Source: Nocardia spumae
GTDB taxonomy: Bacteria > Actinomycetota > Actinomycetes > Mycobacteriales > Mycobacteriaceae
Assembly (NCBI RefSeq): GCF_020733635.1
Contig: NZ_JAJFZL010000001.1
Location: 4,092,001-4,156,000, forward strand
Length of the DNA stretch: 64,000 bases
Direction of reading: 5' to 3'
Shown here: in pieces, positions 28,999 to 37,985 of the stretch
How the letters are laid out: each line of letters starts with the position of its first letter
How positions within the stretch are numbered: position 1 is the first letter of the stretch
Notes under the pieces: model-generated
Database searches by the model: none
What the model saw: only the letters and a program-made list of their open reading frames with translations
What the model was told of the DNA's origin: nothing
Made by a program: the position numbers and the translations under genes

Positions 28999-30927
28999 TC
29001 AGTCGCCCTGGTGCACGCTCGCATCGTCGAGCATCGCCGCACGCAGCATCGCCTCGGGGACGCCGAGCGCCTCGACCAGCACACCCGACTCCGGCCGCAA
29101 CCGGTCCACGAGTTCGTTGACCCCGCGGCGCACCGCCTTGGCCCGATCCACCGACATGAACCGGTGCATGATGTACCAGGCCTGATTCTGTTCGATGGCG
29201 GAGTAGACGAACAGATCGCAGACGGTATCGGCCAGCGCCCGGGCATCGGGATCCTCGATATCGGCGATTCCCTCGATGAACGCCTCCAGCACCAGCCGGT
29301 CGATATGTGCTTCCCCGGCCGCGAGGATGTGGTCCTGCGCGTTGTTGAACGCCTCGAACGGGCCGGTCTCCTCCGCCCGCGCGCGCAATCGATGAGCCGC
29401 GGTCCGGGTCAGATAGTCCTCGCGGTCGGCGAACAGCTGCAGCTGCACCGAACGCCGCGACAGATCGCCGTCGTCGACGCCGTCGTCGGAGCGATCGCGC
29501 AGCCGCTGGATGAGCTGGCGCACGCCGGAGGTCTCGCGCACCACGTCACGCGCCATGGTCGCCGCGAAGCGCACCCAGCCGAGGGCGTCCAGATCGCGCA
29601 CCTCGTCGGAGTAGGACGTGAGCAGTTCCTTGGCGACCAACTGGGTGAGCACCACGTTGTCACCTTCGAAGGTGGTGAACACATCGGTGTCGGCCTTCAG
29701 CGTCACCAGCCGGTTCTCGGTGAGGTAGCCCGCGCCGCCGCAGGCTTCCCGGCATTCCTGAATGGATCGGGTGGCGTGGCGGGTCTGGGCGACCTTGAGT
29801 CCGGCGGCGCGCTTCTCCAGTGCGCGCTGAGCCTCGGGGTCGAGGTTCTGGCCGGTCTGCACCAGATGCATCCGGCGCACCAGGTCGTTCTGGGCGAACG
29901 ACAGCGCGAACGCCCGCGCCACATGCGGCAGCAGGCGGCGCTGATGGCTGCGATAGTCCAGCAGCAGGGTTTCGCCACCGTCGTCGGGATCGGAGAACTG
30001 GCGCCGCTTGTCGGCGTAGCGCAGTGCGATACTCAGTGCGACCCGCGCCCCCGCCGCCGCGGCGCCGCCCACGCTGACCCGGCCGCGCACCAGGGTGCCC
30101 AGGGTGGTGAAGAATCGCCGGCTCGGATTCTCGATCTCGGAGCTGTAGGTGCCGTCGGGCTCGACATCGGCGTAGCGATTGAGCAGGTTCTCGCGCGGGA
30201 TGCGGACCTGATCGAACTGGATGCGGCCGTTGTCCACACCGGGCAGACCGCCCTTGAGACCGCAGTCAGAGGTGGTCACGCCGGGCAGATCGGCGCCGCG
30301 CTCATCGCGGATGGGGACGAGAAAGCAGTGCACGCCCTTGCTTTCGCCGCCGGTGATCAGCTGCGCGAACACCGCCGCCATCCGGGCGTGCTCGGCGGCG
30401 CCGCCGATGTAGTCCTTGCGGGCCGAGGCGGTGGGACTGTGCACGACGAATTCGCCGGTGCCCGGATCGTAGGTGGCGGTGGTCTCCAGATTGGCGACAT
30501 CGCTGCCGTGCCCGGATTCGGTCATCGCGAAACAGCCCAGCAGATCCAGCGACAGCAGCCGCTTGACCACATCGGCATGACGTTCGGTGCCGAGATTCTC
30601 GACCGCGCCACCGAACAACCCCCACTGCACACCGGCCTTCACCCACAGCGACAGATCGGTGTAGGCGAGCATCTCCAGACCGGTGACGGCCCCGCCGGGA
30701 TCGGCGCTGCCACCGTGTTCGAGGCTGAAACCTTTTTCCGCATAACCGAACTCGGCAACCAACCGCATCTGCTCCAGGACCCGCGCCCGCGCCTGTCGGT
30801 AGTCGAGGTAGGGGTCGCCGAACAGCCGGTCGTCGAGCAGTTGCCGCCTCGCCTGTTCCCGCACGTCACGCCACGGTCCGTCCAGTGCCGCCCGCAGATG
30901 GTCGGCTGTCGAAATCTCGGTGCCCAT
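28999..30927 (-). CDS. Acyl-CoA oxidase/dehydrogenase (ACOX-like, about 640 aa)
   Basis: A 642-residue flavoprotein, longer than ordinary acyl-CoA dehydrogenases and matching the acyl-CoA oxidase branch. Landmarks are LGCFAMTESGHGSDVANLET (FAD and substrate loop), CREACGGAGYLTENR near 440 and TFEGDNVVLTQLVAKELL. It performs the first, alpha-beta oxidising step on an acyl-CoA, possibly long-chain or a sterol side chain. It has an apparently leaderless promoter and is divergent from thrE. Confidence 0.9.
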   Translation of the reverse strand: MGTEISTADHLRAALDGPWRDVREQARRQLLDDRLFGDPYLDYRQARARVLEQMRLVAEFGYAEKGFSLEHGGSADPGGAVTGLEMLAYTDLSLWVKAGVQWGLFGGAVENLGTERHADVVKRLLSLDLLGCFAMTESGHGSDVANLETTATYDPGTGEFVVHSPTASARKDYIGGAAEHARMAAVFAQLITGGESKGVHCFLVPIRDERGADLPGVTTSDCGLKGGLPGVDNGRIQFDQVRIPRENLLNRYADVEPDGTYSSEIENPSRRFFTTLGTLVRGRVSVGGAAAAGARVALSIALRYADKRRQFSDPDDGGETLLLDYRSHQRRLLPHVARAFALSFAQNDLVRRMHLVQTGQNLDPEAQRALEKRAAGLKVAQTRHATRSIQECREACGGAGYLTENRLVTLKADTDVFTTFEGDNVVLTQLVAKELLTSYSDEVRDLDALGWVRFAATMARDVVRETSGVRQLIQRLRDRSDDGVDDGDLSRRSVQLQLFADREDYLTRTAAHRLRARAEETGPFEAFNNAQDHILAAGEAHIDRLVLEAFIEGIADIEDPDARALADTVCDLFVYSAIEQNQAWYIMHRFMSVDRAKAVRRGVNELVDRLRPESGVLVEALGVPEAMLRAAMLDDASVHQGD

Positions 30928-30934
30928 GGCACCG

Positions 30935-30940
30935 ACTGTA
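30935..30940 (-). promoter_or_regulatory. Leaderless promoter of the acyl-CoA oxidase gene
   Basis: TACAGT on the minus strand ends 7 bases before ATG 30927, so the transcript should begin at the start codon. Confidence 0.5.
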
Positions 30941-31029
30941 GCGGTACTCGCGGACCCCCGGCGATAACCAGCGCGTTGCCGAAACGGCCGGGGTGAGGGA
31001 CGCCACCGTGCGTCCGCGTGTCGTCCGAC

Positions 31030-31045
31030 TAACGTATCTGCTGTG
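31030..31045 (+). promoter_or_regulatory. Leaderless promoter of thrE
   Basis: TAACGT at 31030-31035 is followed by 7 bases and GTG 31043. No ribosome-binding site is present. Confidence 0.45.
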
Positions 31046-32500
31046 ACAGATGAGTTGGAGCCCGAACTCGTCCGCACGGGGCCGGAGACCCGGCCGAGTT
31101 CGTTGTGGCATCGGGCGATGGGAGCGGTAACCGATCGGCTGGTCGCCCAGCGTCGGGCCACCGTCGACGCCGTGGTCGAGGCGCCCGCACCGCTACGGCC
31201 GATCGATCTGACCGACGACGCGGCGGTCACCGAGGTGCTCGACCTGGCCGAGCGCGTCGGGGAGGTGGTGCTCGCCTCGGGCACCGCGGTCACCGATACC
31301 AGCACCCAGGTCGAATTCATCGCCGCCACCTACGGTTTGGCGCAATGCGATATCGACGTCACCTACAACTCGATTCGCATCTCCGCCGATCGCGGTCCTT
31401 CGCTCCCGCCCGCGAGCACCATGCGGGTGGTGCAGTATCGATCACTGGACTTCACCCGGCTCTCGGCCGTCGATCGCCTCACCCGGCGCATCCGCCGCGA
31501 GATGGTGCCGCCGCAGGACGCGCACGCGGCACTCGACGCGATCACCGGCGCACCGCATCCCTACAACCGATGGATCGCGACATTCGGCTGGTCGCTGCTG
31601 GCGGCGTCGATCTCGCTGTTGCTCGGCGGCGGGGTCCTGGTGGCGGCCGTGAGTTTCGCCACCACATTGCTCATCGACCGGACCAATCGCTCGCTCAACA
31701 AGCGCGGCCTGCCGTTCTTCTTCCAGAATATGATGGGCGGCGTCATCGCCACCGTCCCCGCGATCCTGCTGCAGACCTTCGCCGAGGGGCTGGACATCAA
31801 TCCCAGCCTGATCGTCGCGGCGGGAATCACCGTGCTGCTCAGTGGTTTACAACTGGTCGGCGCGGTCGAGGACGCGATCACCGGGGCGCCGATCACCGCG
31901 GCCGCCCGTATGCTCGAAGTACTCGTCATGACCGGTGCGATCATCGCCGGCGTGGCGGTGGCACTGCGCGGTGCGGAAGCCTTCGGCGCCCAGGCGCCAC
32001 CGATCGACATGTCGCCGACCTACGACATCAACAATCTGCCGCTGAAGATCGTCGCCGGTGCCCTGGCGGCGGCGGCCTTCGCACTGGCCTGCTACGCCGA
32101 ACGTCGCGCGCTGACCGTCGCGGCGATCACGGGCGCCGGGATCACCGTGTGCTACCTGTTCGTCCAGCACGCCGGATTCGGCCCGGTGATCGCCGCCGCC
32201 GTCGCCGCGACCGTGATCGGCCTCGCCGGTGGTCTGCTGGCTCGTCGTGCGGTGACTCCCCCGCTGGTGGTGGCCATCGCCGGCATCACCCCGCTGCTTC
32301 CCGGTCTGAAGGTCTACCGAGGCCTGTTCTCATTGCTCAACGACGACCTGGTGGCCGGCTTGAACCAGATGTTCGCCGCCTTGGTGGTCGGCTGCGCGCT
32401 CGGCGGCGGTATCACGCTGGGTGAATGGTTCGCCCGCTGGCTGCGGCGGCCGCGAATCCTGCGGCGGGTCACCGGGGTTCGCCCCGACGACTTCGACTGA
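31043..32500 (+). CDS. thrE: ThrE family threonine/serine exporter
   Basis: A 485-residue membrane protein. The N-terminal cytoplasmic ThrE domain (about 60-250) includes LASGTAVTDTSTQVEFIAA, and about ten hydrophobic helices cover 175-470 (LSLLLGGG, MMGGVIATVPAI, GITPLLPGLKVYRGLFSL). The C. glutamicum homologue exports threonine and serine using the proton gradient. The fused two-domain length is the actinobacterial type. It is divergent from the acyl-CoA oxidase and convergent with the following TetR gene, 3 bases apart. Confidence 0.92.
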   Translation: MTDELEPELVRTGPETRPSSLWHRAMGAVTDRLVAQRRATVDAVVEAPAPLRPIDLTDDAAVTEVLDLAERVGEVVLASGTAVTDTSTQVEFIAATYGLAQCDIDVTYNSIRISADRGPSLPPASTMRVVQYRSLDFTRLSAVDRLTRRIRREMVPPQDAHAALDAITGAPHPYNRWIATFGWSLLAASISLLLGGGVLVAAVSFATTLLIDRTNRSLNKRGLPFFFQNMMGGVIATVPAILLQTFAEGLDINPSLIVAAGITVLLSGLQLVGAVEDAITGAPITAAARMLEVLVMTGAIIAGVAVALRGAEAFGAQAPPIDMSPTYDINNLPLKIVAGALAAAAFALACYAERRALTVAAITGAGITVCYLFVQHAGFGPVIAAAVAATVIGLAGGLLARRAVTPPLVVAIAGITPLLPGLKVYRGLFSLLNDDLVAGLNQMFAALVVGCALGGGITLGEWFARWLRRPRILRRVTGVRPDDFD

Positions 32501-32503
32501 GGG

Positions 32504-33223
32504 TCAGGCCGCGAAACCGATGGAACGAGCCAGATCGGCCAGGGTGGCGTCGAACAAAGCGTCGGGGTTGCGCACCGGCATCGGGTAGTTGCCGAAGACC
32601 TCGAGGGTGACATGTCCGTAGAGCCGGGCCCAGAACTGGATCATCAGATAGGTGACGCCGAGATCCAGTTTCTCGGCCGGGAACTTCTGGCCCGATTCGG
32701 CGAGTACGGCCAGCAGTTCGGTCTGGAATCCGATCAGATCCTCGCGCAGCGCGGTGGGGATCACGTCGGTCGGCGGGGTGACGATGTCGTAGGTGGTCAG
32801 CAGCCGGCCGGCCGCCTCGAGGAAGATGCGGCCGAACGGTTCGTCGAATTGCCGCATGGCACTGGTGGAATCACCGGCGGGTGAGGCGAACACCAGGGTG
32901 AATTCGTGGGCGTGGGCCAGCGCCCACTGCCGGAAACCCCGGCAGATGGCGAACAACTGCACAACGCCGTCCTCGGGCAGCGCGGCCACCTGACCGGCCA
33001 GTTCCCGCGCGAGGTCGGCGCAGATATCGCTGCGCAGCGCGCCGACGAGATCGTCGCGCGAGGCGTAGTACCGATACAGCGCCGGTGCGGTGATGCCCAG
33101 GTCGCGCGCTATCGCGCGCAGCGTCACCGCCTCGGGCCCCTGCTCGACCAGCAGTGTGCGAGCCACCCGACGAATGTCGGCGTCGCTCACCGCGGGCATG
33201 CGGCCCCGTCGTGCGGGTGTCAT
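32504..33223 (-). CDS. TetR family regulator with WHG-type C-terminal domain
   Basis: A 239-residue repressor. The helix-turn-helix TLRAIARDLGITAPALYRYY lies near residues 34-53, and the C-terminal part (ICRGFRQWALAHAHEFTLVF, later YLMIQFWARLYGHVTLEVFG) has the Trp-His-Gly signature of TetR_C_13/WHG members. It lies downstream of CYP125 on the same strand with a strong hairpin in between, so it is probably expressed separately. Its target is not evident. Confidence 0.9.
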   Translation of the reverse strand: MTPARRGRMPAVSDADIRRVARTLLVEQGPEAVTLRAIARDLGITAPALYRYYASRDDLVGALRSDICADLARELAGQVAALPEDGVVQLFAICRGFRQWALAHAHEFTLVFASPAGDSTSAMRQFDEPFGRIFLEAAGRLLTTYDIVTPPTDVIPTALREDLIGFQTELLAVLAESGQKFPAEKLDLGVTYLMIQFWARLYGHVTLEVFGNYPMPVRNPDALFDATLADLARSIGFAA

Positions 33224-33243
33224 GCGTTGTCCTTCGTCGCATA

Positions 33244-33284
33244 CGCACCGGCCTCGACGTCACGGGTACGTCGAGGCCGGTGCG
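33244..33284 (-). terminator. Strong hairpin between CYP125 and the TetR gene
   Basis: Perfect 17-base arms (CGCACCGGCCTCGACGT and its complement) with a 7-base loop, 66 bases after the P450 stop on the minus strand. Confidence 0.75.
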
Positions 33285-33349
33285 CACACTGTGTCCTGGG
33301 CCGTCGAGGCCCGGGCCGACACGGGTGGCACCCCTGTCGGCCCGGACGC

Positions 33350-34585
33350 TCATTCGTAGGCGACCTGCCAGCTCTTGATTCCGTTCAACCAGCCCGAGCG
33401 TAGCCGGACCGGTTCGGAGATCTGACGCAGGTTGGGCATCACGTCGGCGATCGCGTTGAAGATCAGATCCAGCTGCAGGCGGGCGAGATTCGCGCCGACA
33501 CAGTAGTGCGTGCCGGTGCCACCGAATCCGACGTGCGGATTCGGATTGCGCATGATGTCGAATTCGAACGGCTTGTCGAAGCGTTCCTCGTCGAAGTTCG
33601 CCGAGGAGTAGAACAGCCCGACCCGCTGCCCCTTCTTGATCGCCTGGCCACCGATTTCGGTGTCGGACAGTGCGGTTCGCTGGAAGGCGATGACAGGGGT
33701 GGCCCAGCGCACGATCTCGTCGGGCGCGGTGCGCGGGCGCTCGGCCCGGTAGAGCTCCCACTGTTGCGGATTGTCGACGAAGGCCTTCATCCCGTGGGTG
33801 GTGGCGTTACGGGTGGTCTCGTTACCGGCGACCGCCAGCAGGATCACGAACCAGGCGAATTCCTCCGAACCGAGGGCCTCGCCATCGATATCGGCGTTGA
33901 GCAGCTGCGAGACGATGTCGTCGGCCGGGCACTTGCGCTTCTCTTCGGCGAGATTCCACGCGTAACCCATGACCTGAGCGTTGGCCATCTTGTAGCTGTC
34001 GGCGAATTCGGGGTCGTCGTAGCCCATCATCTGGTTCGACCACTCGAAGAGCTGGCCGCGATCGGACTGCGGCACACCGAGAAGTTCGGCGATCGCCTGC
34101 AGCGGCAGCTCGCACGCGACCTGCTGCACGAAGTCGCCGCCGCCGGTCTTCTTGGCCTCGTGGACGATCCGCTCGGCGCGCTCGCGCAGCGCCACCCGCA
34201 GGCTCTCGACCGCGCGCGGGGTGAAGCCGCGGGAGATGATGCGGCGCAGCTTGTCGTGGGCCGGCGGGTCGGTGTTGACCAGCATGGCGCGCTGGATCTC
34301 GATCTCCTCACGGGTGATCTCACCGTTGAAGCGGATGACCGCGGTGTTCTCCTGGGTGGAGAAGACCTCGGAGTTCTTCGAGATCTCCTTGATGTCGTCG
34401 AGCCGGCTGACGACCCAGTAACCGCCGTCGTCGAAGCCGCTCACACCCTTGGGCTGATCGACCCACCACACCGGGGCGGTGCGGCGCAGTTCGGCCCATT
34501 CGGCCACGGGCAGGCGGTTGGCCAGCAGATCGGGATCGGTGAAGTCGAATTCGTGGCTGATGGACGGCAGAGACGGCGCGGACAC
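33350..34585 (-). CDS. cyp125: Cytochrome P450, CYP125 family (steroid side-chain hydroxylase-like)
   Basis: A 411-residue P450. The I-helix oxygen-binding motif is AVAGNETTRN, the heme loop FGGTGTHYCVGANLARL holds the axial Cys, and the C-terminal LRSGWLNGIKSWQV matches M. tuberculosis CYP125A1 almost word for word. CYP125 oxidises the terminal C26/C27 of cholesterol or cholestenone side chains. GTG 34585 follows AAAGGAGG. A KstR-type palindrome lies 12 bases upstream of the start, as expected for this regulon member. No ferredoxin gene is adjacent. Confidence 0.93.
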   Translation of the reverse strand: MSAPSLPSISHEFDFTDPDLLANRLPVAEWAELRRTAPVWWVDQPKGVSGFDDGGYWVVSRLDDIKEISKNSEVFSTQENTAVIRFNGEITREEIEIQRAMLVNTDPPAHDKLRRIISRGFTPRAVESLRVALRERAERIVHEAKKTGGGDFVQQVACELPLQAIAELLGVPQSDRGQLFEWSNQMMGYDDPEFADSYKMANAQVMGYAWNLAEEKRKCPADDIVSQLLNADIDGEALGSEEFAWFVILLAVAGNETTRNATTHGMKAFVDNPQQWELYRAERPRTAPDEIVRWATPVIAFQRTALSDTEIGGQAIKKGQRVGLFYSSANFDEERFDKPFEFDIMRNPNPHVGFGGTGTHYCVGANLARLQLDLIFNAIADVMPNLRQISEPVRLRSGWLNGIKSWQVAYE

Positions 34586-34596
34586 GGTACCTCCTT

Positions 34597-34610
34597 TGGA
34601 ACACGTTCCT
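34597..34610 (-). promoter_or_regulatory. KstR-type operator at the CYP125 gene (one mismatch)
   Basis: The palindrome GGAACacGTTCC lies in TGGAACACGTTCCT; the KstR consensus is TnnAACnnGTTnnA, and only the last base differs. It lies immediately upstream of the ribosome-binding site. Confidence 0.6.
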
Positions 34611-34638
34611 ATGGAGTGAACCACACCACACTCGATTT

Positions 34639-34667
34639 GTGAACACCTATTAGTAAATAATGTTCAC
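34639..34667. promoter_or_regulatory. AT-rich dyad upstream of CYP125
   Basis: GTGAACA and TGTTCAC flank a 15-base AT-rich centre containing TTAGTAAAT. This is a likely promoter region (TACTAA on the minus strand) with a possible second operator. Confidence 0.35.
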
Positions 34668-34775
34668 GCGCCTCTTCCGCTCGCCGAGATCACCCTCGTC
34701 ACCACCGATGACCAGCACCGACAGATCACGAGCCGGCCCAGACGCGAGGTCCGAGCCGGCCCGCGGAACCGATGC

Positions 34776-36620
34776 TCAGTCCAGCTGCAACTGCGGTGAA
34801 TACAGTTCCAGCCAGGTGTGCATGTCGATGATCCGGTCCAGTCCGGCACGGATGTAGCTGTCGATGCCGGCCGGGTCCAGCGCTACCGCCCGTTGCAGCC
34901 ACTGCCGGTCGATGAGTTCGAAGATCGGTGAATCATCGTCGGCGAGCACATGTTTGGCCTGCTGCTGCAGGACCGCCGCGTAGCCCGGATCCTGCGTCGA
35001 CGGATACGGGCTCTTGACCCGCCGCACGACCGATTCCGGCAGGACGTGCTCGGCGGCGTGGCGCAGCAGGCTCTTCTCCCGGCCGTCGAAGGTCTTCAGC
35101 GACCACGGCGCGTTGTAGACGTACTCGACCAGGCGGTGATCACAGAACGGCACCCGGACCTCGAGCCCGACCGCCATCGACGCGCGATCCTTGCGGTCGA
35201 GCAGGGTGCGCACGAACCGGGTCAGGTGCAGATGACATACGGTCCGCATCCGGTGTTCGACCTCGGATTCGCCGTCGAGATGCTCGACCTCGGCCACCGC
35301 CGCGCGGTACTGATCGGCGATGAACTCCTCGAGCCGCAGCCGCTCACGCAGAGCCGGGTCGAGGATCTGCCAGCGCGCGTCGCCGGTCAGAGCGCTGTTG
35401 AACGCCAGCCACGGGAAGTTGTCCGCCTTCAGCGCGACCTCGTCGTGGAACCAGCGGTACCCGCCGAACACCTCGTCGGCCGACTCCCCCGACAGCGCCA
35501 CCGTCGACTGCTGCCGGATGGCCGCGAACAGCAGATACAGCGAGGTGTCCATATCGCCGAGTCCGGCCGGGATGTCGCGGGCGGTGATCACCGCGCGCCG
35601 CACCGCGGGATCGGCCAGATCGGCCGGGTTCAGCACCACATCACGATGCGCCGAGCGCACCAGCGCGGCCACCTCGCGCACGAACGGCGAATCCGGGGTG
35701 TCGCGCATCTCGTCGGGAACGAAGTTCCGCTCCTGGTCGGCGAAATCCACCGAGAACGTCCGCAGCTGCTCGCCGTCGCGTGCCAGCCGGGCCGCGGCCA
35801 GGCCGGTGATCGCGCTCGAGTCCAGCCCGCCGGAGAGCAGTACACAGCGCGGGACGTCGGAGATGAGCTGGCGGTCGACGATATCGGTGAGCAGCTCGCG
35901 CACCCGATCGACGGTCCGCTCCCGATCGTCGGTGTGCTCGACGGCGTCGAGCCGCCAGTAGGTGCGAGTGCGAATCCCGTCGCGGTCCACCGTGACCAGC
36001 GTTCCGGGCAGCACCTCCTCCATTCCCTTCCACAGCGACCAGCCGGGCTGTTTGGTCATCGCGAACAGCTCGCGCAGGCCGTCGAGATCGACCGTCTCGG
36101 CCGCCAGCGGATTGGCGAGGATCGCCTTCGGCTCGGAGCCGAACAGCACCCCGTCCGAAGTCGGGTAGTAGTAGAACGGCTTGATCCCCATCCGGTCCCG
36201 CACCATGACCAGCTTCTGGTCGCGCTCGTCCCAGATCGCGAAGGCGTACATGCCGTTGAGGTGGTCGACGACGGCCTCACCCCACTGCAGGTATCCATGC
36301 AGGACCACCTCGGTGTCACTGTCGGTGTCGAAGGAGTGCCCGAGCCCGCGCAGCTCGTCGCGCAGCTCGCGGAAGTTGTAGGCCTCGCCCGAATACACCA
36401 TTCCGACATCGCCGGCCGGAGTCGGCACGGTCATCGGCTGCGCCCCGCCGGGCAGGTCGATGATGGCCAGTCGCCGGTGCCCCAGCGCCGCGTGTTCACG
36501 AACGAAAGTGCCTCGCCCGTCCGGCCCGCGACAGGCCATGGTTTCGGTCATCGCATCGACGACCCCCTGCTGCCGGGTGAGATCCTCGGAGAACGCCACC
36601 CAGCCCGCGATTCCGCACAT
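34776..36620 (-). CDS. asnB: Asparagine synthase (glutamine-hydrolysing)
   Basis: A 614-residue class II amidotransferase. The nucleophile is Cys2 (MCGIAGW) after Met removal. The glutaminase domain covers about 1-210 with RGPDGRG and GHRRLAIIDL. The synthetase domain at about 230-610 has the ATP pyrophosphatase loop LLSGGLDSSA and SGESADEVFGGY. It makes asparagine from aspartate, glutamine and ATP, or could amidate another acid such as a cell-wall precursor. GAGAGGCGG precedes the ATG. It lies alone, with a good AT-rich promoter upstream. Confidence 0.93.
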   Translation of the reverse strand: MCGIAGWVAFSEDLTRQQGVVDAMTETMACRGPDGRGTFVREHAALGHRRLAIIDLPGGAQPMTVPTPAGDVGMVYSGEAYNFRELRDELRGLGHSFDTDSDTEVVLHGYLQWGEAVVDHLNGMYAFAIWDERDQKLVMVRDRMGIKPFYYYPTSDGVLFGSEPKAILANPLAAETVDLDGLRELFAMTKQPGWSLWKGMEEVLPGTLVTVDRDGIRTRTYWRLDAVEHTDDRERTVDRVRELLTDIVDRQLISDVPRCVLLSGGLDSSAITGLAAARLARDGEQLRTFSVDFADQERNFVPDEMRDTPDSPFVREVAALVRSAHRDVVLNPADLADPAVRRAVITARDIPAGLGDMDTSLYLLFAAIRQQSTVALSGESADEVFGGYRWFHDEVALKADNFPWLAFNSALTGDARWQILDPALRERLRLEEFIADQYRAAVAEVEHLDGESEVEHRMRTVCHLHLTRFVRTLLDRKDRASMAVGLEVRVPFCDHRLVEYVYNAPWSLKTFDGREKSLLRHAAEHVLPESVVRRVKSPYPSTQDPGYAAVLQQQAKHVLADDDSPIFELIDRQWLQRAVALDPAGIDSYIRAGLDRIIDMHTWLELYSPQLQLD

Positions 36621-36654
36621 TCCGCCGCCTCTCAATAATTAATTAGCTTAGGGA

Positions 36655-36681
36655 ATTATCCGTAAAACCGTTGTAACACAA
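36655..36681 (-). promoter_or_regulatory. asnB promoter
   Basis: On the minus strand TTGTGT (36681-36676) and GATAAT (36660-36655) are spaced by 15 bases in an unusually AT-rich stretch that runs to the asnB start. The short spacer lowers confidence. Confidence 0.4.
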
Positions 36682-36710
36682 GGAGAATCGAGGGCGCTAC
36701 CATACGCCCG

Positions 36711-36745
36711 ACTTGTCCGGGCTTGTCCGGGCTTGTCCGGACTTG
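36711..36745 (+). repeat. 10-bp tandem repeat (CTTGTCCGG units)
   Basis: Three near-identical decamers [AG]CTTGTCCGG follow each other, then a fourth degenerate unit ACTTGCCG. They lie in the 358-base gene-free gap between asnB and the heme oxygenase gene. A related ACTTGTCGCC recurs at 36944-36953 near the heme oxygenase promoter. Repeats of this kind may be cooperative operators; the binding protein is unknown. Confidence 0.6.
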
Positions 36746-36930
36746 CCGCCTTCGACCGAATAGTTCGGCACCCCCGGCCCAGGCGAAAGTTCGACAACCT
36801 TCGCCCGCGCGCCCCTCCCCACCCTGGTTCACCGGCCATCGGCCACCGGCGCCCGGGCGCTCACACGCCGCTTTCTCGTCCGAAAGTTTGATTCCGCCGA
36901 TCCCGTGAACCGGTATCGTCGGAGGCGAAG

Positions 36931-36949
36931 TTAGGTTACCCATACTTGT
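36931..36949 (+). promoter_or_regulatory. Iron-box-like (IdeR/DtxR) site at the heme oxygenase promoter
   Basis: TTAGGTTAcccatActTgt retains a perfect left half-site and 12 of 19 positions of the IdeR consensus. It overlaps CATACT (36941-36946), a likely -10 element. Iron repression of heme oxygenase is known in Corynebacterium (hmuO, DtxR). Confidence 0.5.
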
Positions 36950-36978
36950 CGCCCCACGAAGCGAGGAAATCTCCGATC

Positions 36979-37659
36979 ATGCCGGATGCCACCCCTCCCG
37001 AGCACCCCGTGCCGTTCTCCGCGCAGATCCGCTCCGCCACCGCCGAACAGCACGAGCGCGCCGAGAACTCCACCTTCATGAGCGATATGCTGGGCGGCGC
37101 CCTGGACGTCCGGGCCTTCTATCGCTACACCGGCCAGCTCTGGCACATCTACCAGGCTCTCGAGGCACATTGGGATGTTCTCGCCGCCGACCCGGTCGCC
37201 GGTCCGTTCATCCGGCCCGAACTCGCGCGCCTGGCGCATCTCGAGGACGATCTCGCGCATCTGGGCGGCCCGGACTGGCGCGGCGACATCACGGCCCTGC
37301 CCGCCACCGCCGAGTACGCCGACCGCATCGCCGAATGCGCACAGCAGTGGCCCGCGGGCTACGTCGCCCACCATTACACCCGCTACCTCGGCGACCTGTC
37401 CGGCGGTCAGGTCATCCGCGGCACCGCGGCGAAGCTGTGGCAGCTCCCCAAGCACGGCGACGGGGTCCGCTTCTACGTCTTCGATCAGATCACCAACCCC
37501 GCCGCCTTCAAGCGCGGGTACCGCACCCTGCTCGACGAGCTGGCCGTCGACGATCTCGAGAAGCAGCGCGTCCTCGGTGAATGCCGCCGCGCCTTCGACC
37601 TCAACACCGCCGTATTCGCCGAGCTGGCAACCGAATTCCCGATTCGACGGGAAGGCTGA
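36979..37659 (+). CDS. hmuO: Biliverdin-producing heme oxygenase
   Basis: A 226-residue heme oxygenase of the HmuO/HO-1 type. The proximal heme ligand is His near residue 26 in IRSATAEQHERAENS. The distal helix carries the flexible glycine pair in RYLGDLSGGQVI near residue 140. It opens heme with electrons from a reductase to biliverdin, CO and Fe2+, releasing iron from host or scavenged heme. GAGGAAA precedes ATG 36979. No heme uptake genes are adjacent. The upstream iron box supports iron-limited expression. Confidence 0.95.
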   Translation: MPDATPPEHPVPFSAQIRSATAEQHERAENSTFMSDMLGGALDVRAFYRYTGQLWHIYQALEAHWDVLAADPVAGPFIRPELARLAHLEDDLAHLGGPDWRGDITALPATAEYADRIAECAQQWPAGYVAHHYTRYLGDLSGGQVIRGTAAKLWQLPKHGDGVRFYVFDQITNPAAFKRGYRTLLDELAVDDLEKQRVLGECRRAFDLNTAVFAELATEFPIRREG

Positions 37660-37751
37660 CCCGCTCGGCAAACACCTGGACAAGCGACCGAATGGTTGCC
37701 GCCCAGTTGCCAAGTGCGTCGCGGGGTTACATCAAAACTGTTGTTACACAC

Positions 37752-37808
37752 ACCAAACGGCGCCCCCACGTGGTGACAAGTCCCACACCGCCGGGGGCGC
37801 CGTTTGGT
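37752..37808 (+). terminator. Long hairpin terminator after heme oxygenase
   Basis: 16-base arms (ACCAAACGGCGCCCCC and its complement) surround a 25-base loop. This is the main feature of the 326-base gap before the acyl-CoA reductase. The rest of the gap holds only the presumed promoter of that gene. Confidence 0.75.
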
Positions 37809-37953
37809 TGCGAGCACAAAGCTCGAGCGGCTAAAGTTACTCATCAGTTAGGCACGAAGGTGTTCCTACAGCGGCCCCACATCTGCTAGGGGCCGATTCT
37901 CATTTCGCTCACGTCCGCATCCACCGATGCATGTCGGACGAACACCGTTGCGC

Positions 37954-37967
37954 GACAACAGGTTCGA
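37954..37967 (+). promoter_or_regulatory. Possible KstR-type site before the acyl-CoA reductase
   Basis: GACAACAGGTTCGA fits TnnAACnnGTTnnA except for the first base, and lies 19 bases before the GTG start. It is weaker than the other sites because the flanks are not palindromic. Confidence 0.25.
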
Positions 37968-37985
37968 CAACATGCAGGAGGGGTT

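Noticed and set aside
34731..34762. Direct repeat GAGCCGGCCC upstream of the CYP125 leader
   Set aside because: Only two short GC-rich copies, likely by chance.
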